Shown: positions 61,396 through 64,000 of the stretch, piece by piece
Numbering within the stretch: the stretch's first letter is position 1
How the letters are laid out: every line of letters begins with the position of its first letter
Origin: JAPHTQ01 sp050288165
Lineage (GTDB): Bacteria > Pseudomonadota > Gammaproteobacteria > Thiohalomonadales > Thiohalomonadaceae
Assembly: GCA_050288165.1 (NCBI GenBank)
Contig: JBNKDG010000005.1
Span: 1-64,000, forward strand
Length of the DNA: 64,000 bases
Reading direction: 5' to 3'
Program-made: the position numbers and the translations under genes
Notes under the pieces: generated by a model
The model's database searches: none
Told to the model about the DNA's origin: nothing
The model's input: the letters and a program-made list of their open reading frames with translations, nothing else

Positions 61396-62550
61396 TCAGG
61401 TCAGTTCACTGGCACGAAACAGCTTTTGATATTCGATTATGGCAAAGCGGTCGGTCATGCCAGCGATATAATCCGCCACAGCACGAGCTTTACCGCTCTC
61501 ACCCGAATCCTGCTCCATTCTTTTCGCTTTCTGTTGATGGCTTGGTGGCAACAGCGCCGTATCGGCAAAAAAGGCGTCAAATAACTCCTGGAGCATTCGT
61601 TGCATCTTGACGCTCATGCGGTGCACACGATAGTGGCGATAGAGCTTTTCCCGCAAAAAGCGCTTCAGTGCCTGGTGCTGCTCCTGCATCTCCGAACTGA
61701 AACTGATCAGCGGCTTTGTTTGTGACCGCACCTCACCGATACTCTGCGGTCTGGCATCATCCAGATTGGCTTCGCTGGTACGCAGTAGATCGACCACCTG
61801 CTTGTTGATCATGCGACGAATAATCTCGTGGATCTGACGACGCCCATCCAGGTCCGCATACAGTTTCTGCACCGCGATAAATTGTTCTTCAAACAGGGCA
61901 ACCTCACGCAGCTGCTCGATCGTTATCAGTCCTGCGCGCAGGCCATCATCGACATCGTGGTTGTTGTAAGCAATGGCATCGGCGATGTTGGCGATCTGCG
62001 CCTCAAGCCCTGGCTGACTGCCATTAAGGAATCGCTCGCCAACTTCACCCAGTTTTTCGGCATTGGTACGCGAACAGTGTTTGAGTATCCCTTCGCGTGC
62101 TTCGAAGGTCAGATTCAGACCATTAAATTCGGCGTAGCGCTCTTCCAGTTCATCCACGACACGCAACGATTGCAGGTTATGCTCAAAGCCGCCGTAATCC
62201 TGCATGCAACGATTTAATGCATCCTGCCCGGCATGGCCGAATGGGGTATGCCCCAGATCGTGGGCTAGGCTGATCGCTTCGGTCAGGTCTTCGTTAAGTT
62301 TCAGTGCGCGTGCAGCGGCACGACCGATCTGTGCGACTTCAATGGAGTGAGTCAGGCGCGTGCGGAACATGTCGCCTTCGTGATTGACGAAGACCTGGGT
62401 TTTATATTCCAGGCGACGGAATGCCGATGAGTGAACGATTCGGTCTCGATCGCGCTGGTATTCACTGCGGTATTGTGGCGCCGGTTCGGCTATACGACGG
62501 CCTCTTGATTGGGCTTCGTTGGCTGCATATTTGGCTAGCCCGCTACTCAT
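61396..62550 (-). CDS. dgt: Deoxyguanosinetriphosphate triphosphohydrolase-like protein
   Basis: About 384 residues from the ATG at 62550, five bases after the aroB stop. HD-domain metal motifs: H in THSIEVAQIG near 67-76, AHDLGHTPFGHAG with the HD pair near 95-107, and D in the NIADAIAYNNHDVDDG block. These enzymes hydrolyse dNTPs to nucleoside and tripolyphosphate and regulate dNTP pools. The aroB-dgt order occurs in related gammaproteobacteria. Confidence 0.92.
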   Translation of the reverse strand: MSSGLAKYAANEAQSRGRRIAEPAPQYRSEYQRDRDRIVHSSAFRRLEYKTQVFVNHEGDMFRTRLTHSIEVAQIGRAAARALKLNEDLTEAISLAHDLGHTPFGHAGQDALNRCMQDYGGFEHNLQSLRVVDELEERYAEFNGLNLTFEAREGILKHCSRTNAEKLGEVGERFLNGSQPGLEAQIANIADAIAYNNHDVDDGLRAGLITIEQLREVALFEEQFIAVQKLYADLDGRRQIHEIIRRMINKQVVDLLRTSEANLDDARPQSIGEVRSQTKPLISFSSEMQEQHQALKRFLREKLYRHYRVHRMSVKMQRMLQELFDAFFADTALLPPSHQQKAKRMEQDSGESGKARAVADYIAGMTDRFAIIEYQKLFRASELT

Positions 62551-62554
62551 CGTA

Positions 62555-63637
62555 TTAACCGCGAAGATGCCGATCCAGCATGGCAATGATCTGCTCACTG
62601 CGTGCATCGCTGGTAATCACCGACTCTCCCAGTGCACGCATCAACACCAACCGCATTTGACCATCGAGAACTTTTTTGTCCACGGCCATTAAATTGATGA
62701 ACTGATTACTGTCCATCTGCGCTGGCGCTTGAATTGGCAAACGGGCACGCTGTAACAGGTTACGCACTCGCTCGACATCGACCTTAGTAATCAAACCCAT
62801 GTCACTGGATAATTCGGCGGCAAGCAGCATGCCGGTGGCAATTGCCTCACCGTGCAACCATTCGCCATAACCCATGCCAGTCTCGATGGCATGCCCAAAG
62901 GTATGGCCAAGATTGAGCAGCGCACGCTGCCCCCCCTCTTTCTCATCCGCAGCGACAACATCCGCCTTGTCTTGGCAAGAGCGCTCGATGGCATAGGCCA
63001 GCGCACTTTTGTCGCGCGCCAACAACGCATCCATATTCGCTTCCAGCCATTCAAAGAAGTCCAGATCGTTGATCAGGCCGTATTTGATGATCTCGGCCAG
63101 ACCAGCACTAAGTTGGCGATCATCCAGGGTATCGAGGGTATCGGTATCGGCCAGCACCAATTGTGGCTGGTGGAAGGCACCGATCATGTTCTTGCCCAGA
63201 GGGTGATTGACGCCAGTCTTGCCGCCAACAGAGGAGTCGACCTGAGCCAACAATGTGGTCGGGATCTGGATGAAATCGACCCCACGTTGATAGGTAGCCG
63301 CGGCAAAGCCGGTCATATCGCCGACTACACCACCGCCTAGCGCCACCAGGGTACAGCGGCGGTCAAAGCGTTTTTCCAGTAGGGCAGAATATATTTGATT
63401 ACAGACTTCCAGAGTCTTGTACTGCTCACCATCCGGCAGAATAACCGCTTCAGTGCGGTAGTCGGCGAAGGCTTGCTGCACTTTATCCAGATAGAGCGGC
63501 GCGACGGTCTCATTGCTGACAATCATCACCTGGCTGCCACGCACATACGGCTTCACCAACTCAGCACGACCGAGAAGGCCGCTACCGATCAGGATAGGGT
63601 AACTGCGTTCGCCGAGGTCAACCTGTAGTGTCTGCAT
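62555..63637 (-). CDS. aroB: 3-dehydroquinate synthase
   Basis: 360 residues, full length. NAD site GGGVVGDMTGFAAATYQRG near 101-119, DGEQYKT near 69-75, and zinc ligands in the NLGHTFGHAIET block and the earlier VNHPLGKNMIGAFHQP block. It makes 3-dehydroquinate from DAHP in the shikimate pathway. It follows aroK in the same direction with about 66 bases between. Confidence 0.97.
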   Translation of the reverse strand: MQTLQVDLGERSYPILIGSGLLGRAELVKPYVRGSQVMIVSNETVAPLYLDKVQQAFADYRTEAVILPDGEQYKTLEVCNQIYSALLEKRFDRRCTLVALGGGVVGDMTGFAAATYQRGVDFIQIPTTLLAQVDSSVGGKTGVNHPLGKNMIGAFHQPQLVLADTDTLDTLDDRQLSAGLAEIIKYGLINDLDFFEWLEANMDALLARDKSALAYAIERSCQDKADVVAADEKEGGQRALLNLGHTFGHAIETGMGYGEWLHGEAIATGMLLAAELSSDMGLITKVDVERVRNLLQRARLPIQAPAQMDSNQFINLMAVDKKVLDGQMRLVLMRALGESVITSDARSEQIIAMLDRHLRG

Positions 63638-63703
63638 GGATTAAGTGTCTTGGAATTAGCGTAATAGCGATAGTGCAAATATACCTGAATGCCGCCGGTG
63701 ACG

Positions 63704-64000
63704 TCATTCACGACTGTATTTACTCTCCCGCAGGAGACGCTCCTTAATCTCCTTGATCACACTCTTAACTGAGCGGTCATCGGTATGCACCACCATATCC
63801 GCCACCTCCCTGTAGAGTGGGTCACGTGCCATCATCATCTCTTCCAGCCGGCCACGCGGGTCTTCTGTCTGTAAAAGCGGGCGATTCTTGTCACGTCGGG
63901 TACGCTCAAAGAGCTGATCCAGGGTCGCATAGAGATAGATCACAACACCCCGTTCCTTCAGGTGCTTTCGGTTCTCCTCACGTAGGACCGCGCCACCGCC
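63704..64000 (-). CDS. aroK: Shikimate kinase, N terminus cut by window edge
   Basis: The last about 98 residues of AroK. At the window edge the frame reads GGGAVLREENRKHLKERG, the conserved shikimate-binding segment following Walker A, which lies outside. RDKNRPLL is the lid-region motif and DPLYREVADMVV completes the C-terminal helix. It uses ATP to phosphorylate shikimate. Adjacent to aroB, as in most gammaproteobacteria. Confidence 0.93.
   Translation of the reverse strand, partial: GGGAVLREENRKHLKERGVVIYLYATLDQLFERTRRDKNRPLLQTEDPRGRLEEMMMARDPLYREVADMVVHTDDRSVKSVIKEIKERLLRESKYSRE

Noticed and set aside
1..64000. tRNA, rRNA, CRISPR array, integrase or att sites
   Set aside because: None found: no regularly spaced repeats, no recombinase motifs and no tRNA-like cloverleaf next to the AT-rich blocks.

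Overview
The window is chromosomal DNA of a gammaproteobacterium. Several gene orders are typical of that class: aroK-aroB followed by an AAA/SPOR (DamX-like) gene, then gltB-gltD-hemE, and the cluster yrfG / nudE-cysQ. MetH, RapA, RsgA, NudE and BaeSR-like proteins also read as gammaproteobacterial. Most of the sequence is moderately GC-rich. Two stretches are clearly more AT-rich and look acquired: 15.8-20.9 kb and 25.6-30.2 kb. No rRNA, tRNA, CRISPR array, IS transposase or integrase was seen.

Layout, left to right. 0-3 kb: a partial TIGR03032-type protein and a BaeS/BaeR-like two-component pair. 3.4-7.8 kb: rsgA, an ECF sigma factor coupled to an AhpD-like CxxC protein, and a large patatin-outer-membrane-barrel protein. 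8-11 kb: a VWA lipoprotein / ECF sigma / anti-sigma-like operon. 11-15.7 kb: RRM protein, cold-shock protein, glycerophosphodiesterase, a MITE-like repeat and rapA. 15.8-20.9 kb: a two-gene cassette of a radical SAM/SPASM enzyme and a one-module NRPS (C-A-PCP) whose C terminus is a DUF374 lysophospholipid-acyltransferase-like domain. This is the best candidate for an undescribed system. 21-25.5 kb: a DUF808 membrane protein, a secreted two-gene operon (a protein with a caspase-like His...Cys pattern and its partner), and an XRE regulator divergent from a small gene across two copies of one operator. 25.6-30.2 kb: an AT-rich accessory block with two 91%-identical small genes flanking an S41-type lipoprotein, then two unrecognised genes, one of which looks frameshifted.

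30.3-45 kb is mainly housekeeping: metH, a degenerate M48-like membrane protein, egtB-egtD (ergothioneine), a rhodanese, an SPFH/NfeD pair, ttcA, an LpxL-type acyltransferase, yrfG, nudE and cysQ. 45-51.3 kb: a secreted protein with a perfect metzincin zinc motif, then a c-di-GMP block: a periplasmic-binding lipoprotein upstream of a GGDEF-EAL protein, a REC-degenerate-GGDEF protein, and an active-looking membrane GGEEF enzyme. 51.4-64 kb: hemE, gltD, gltB, AAA-SPOR, WGR, dgt, aroB and partial aroK, all leftward.

Functionally the window combines core metabolism (methionine, glutamate, haem, shikimate, sulfur nucleotide recycling) with envelope-stress and surface functions (BaeSR, ECF modules, PlpD-like barrel, lipoproteins, SPFH/NfeD) and second-messenger signalling. 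Functions are inferred from motifs and remembered families. No database search was run, and residue positions were counted by hand.
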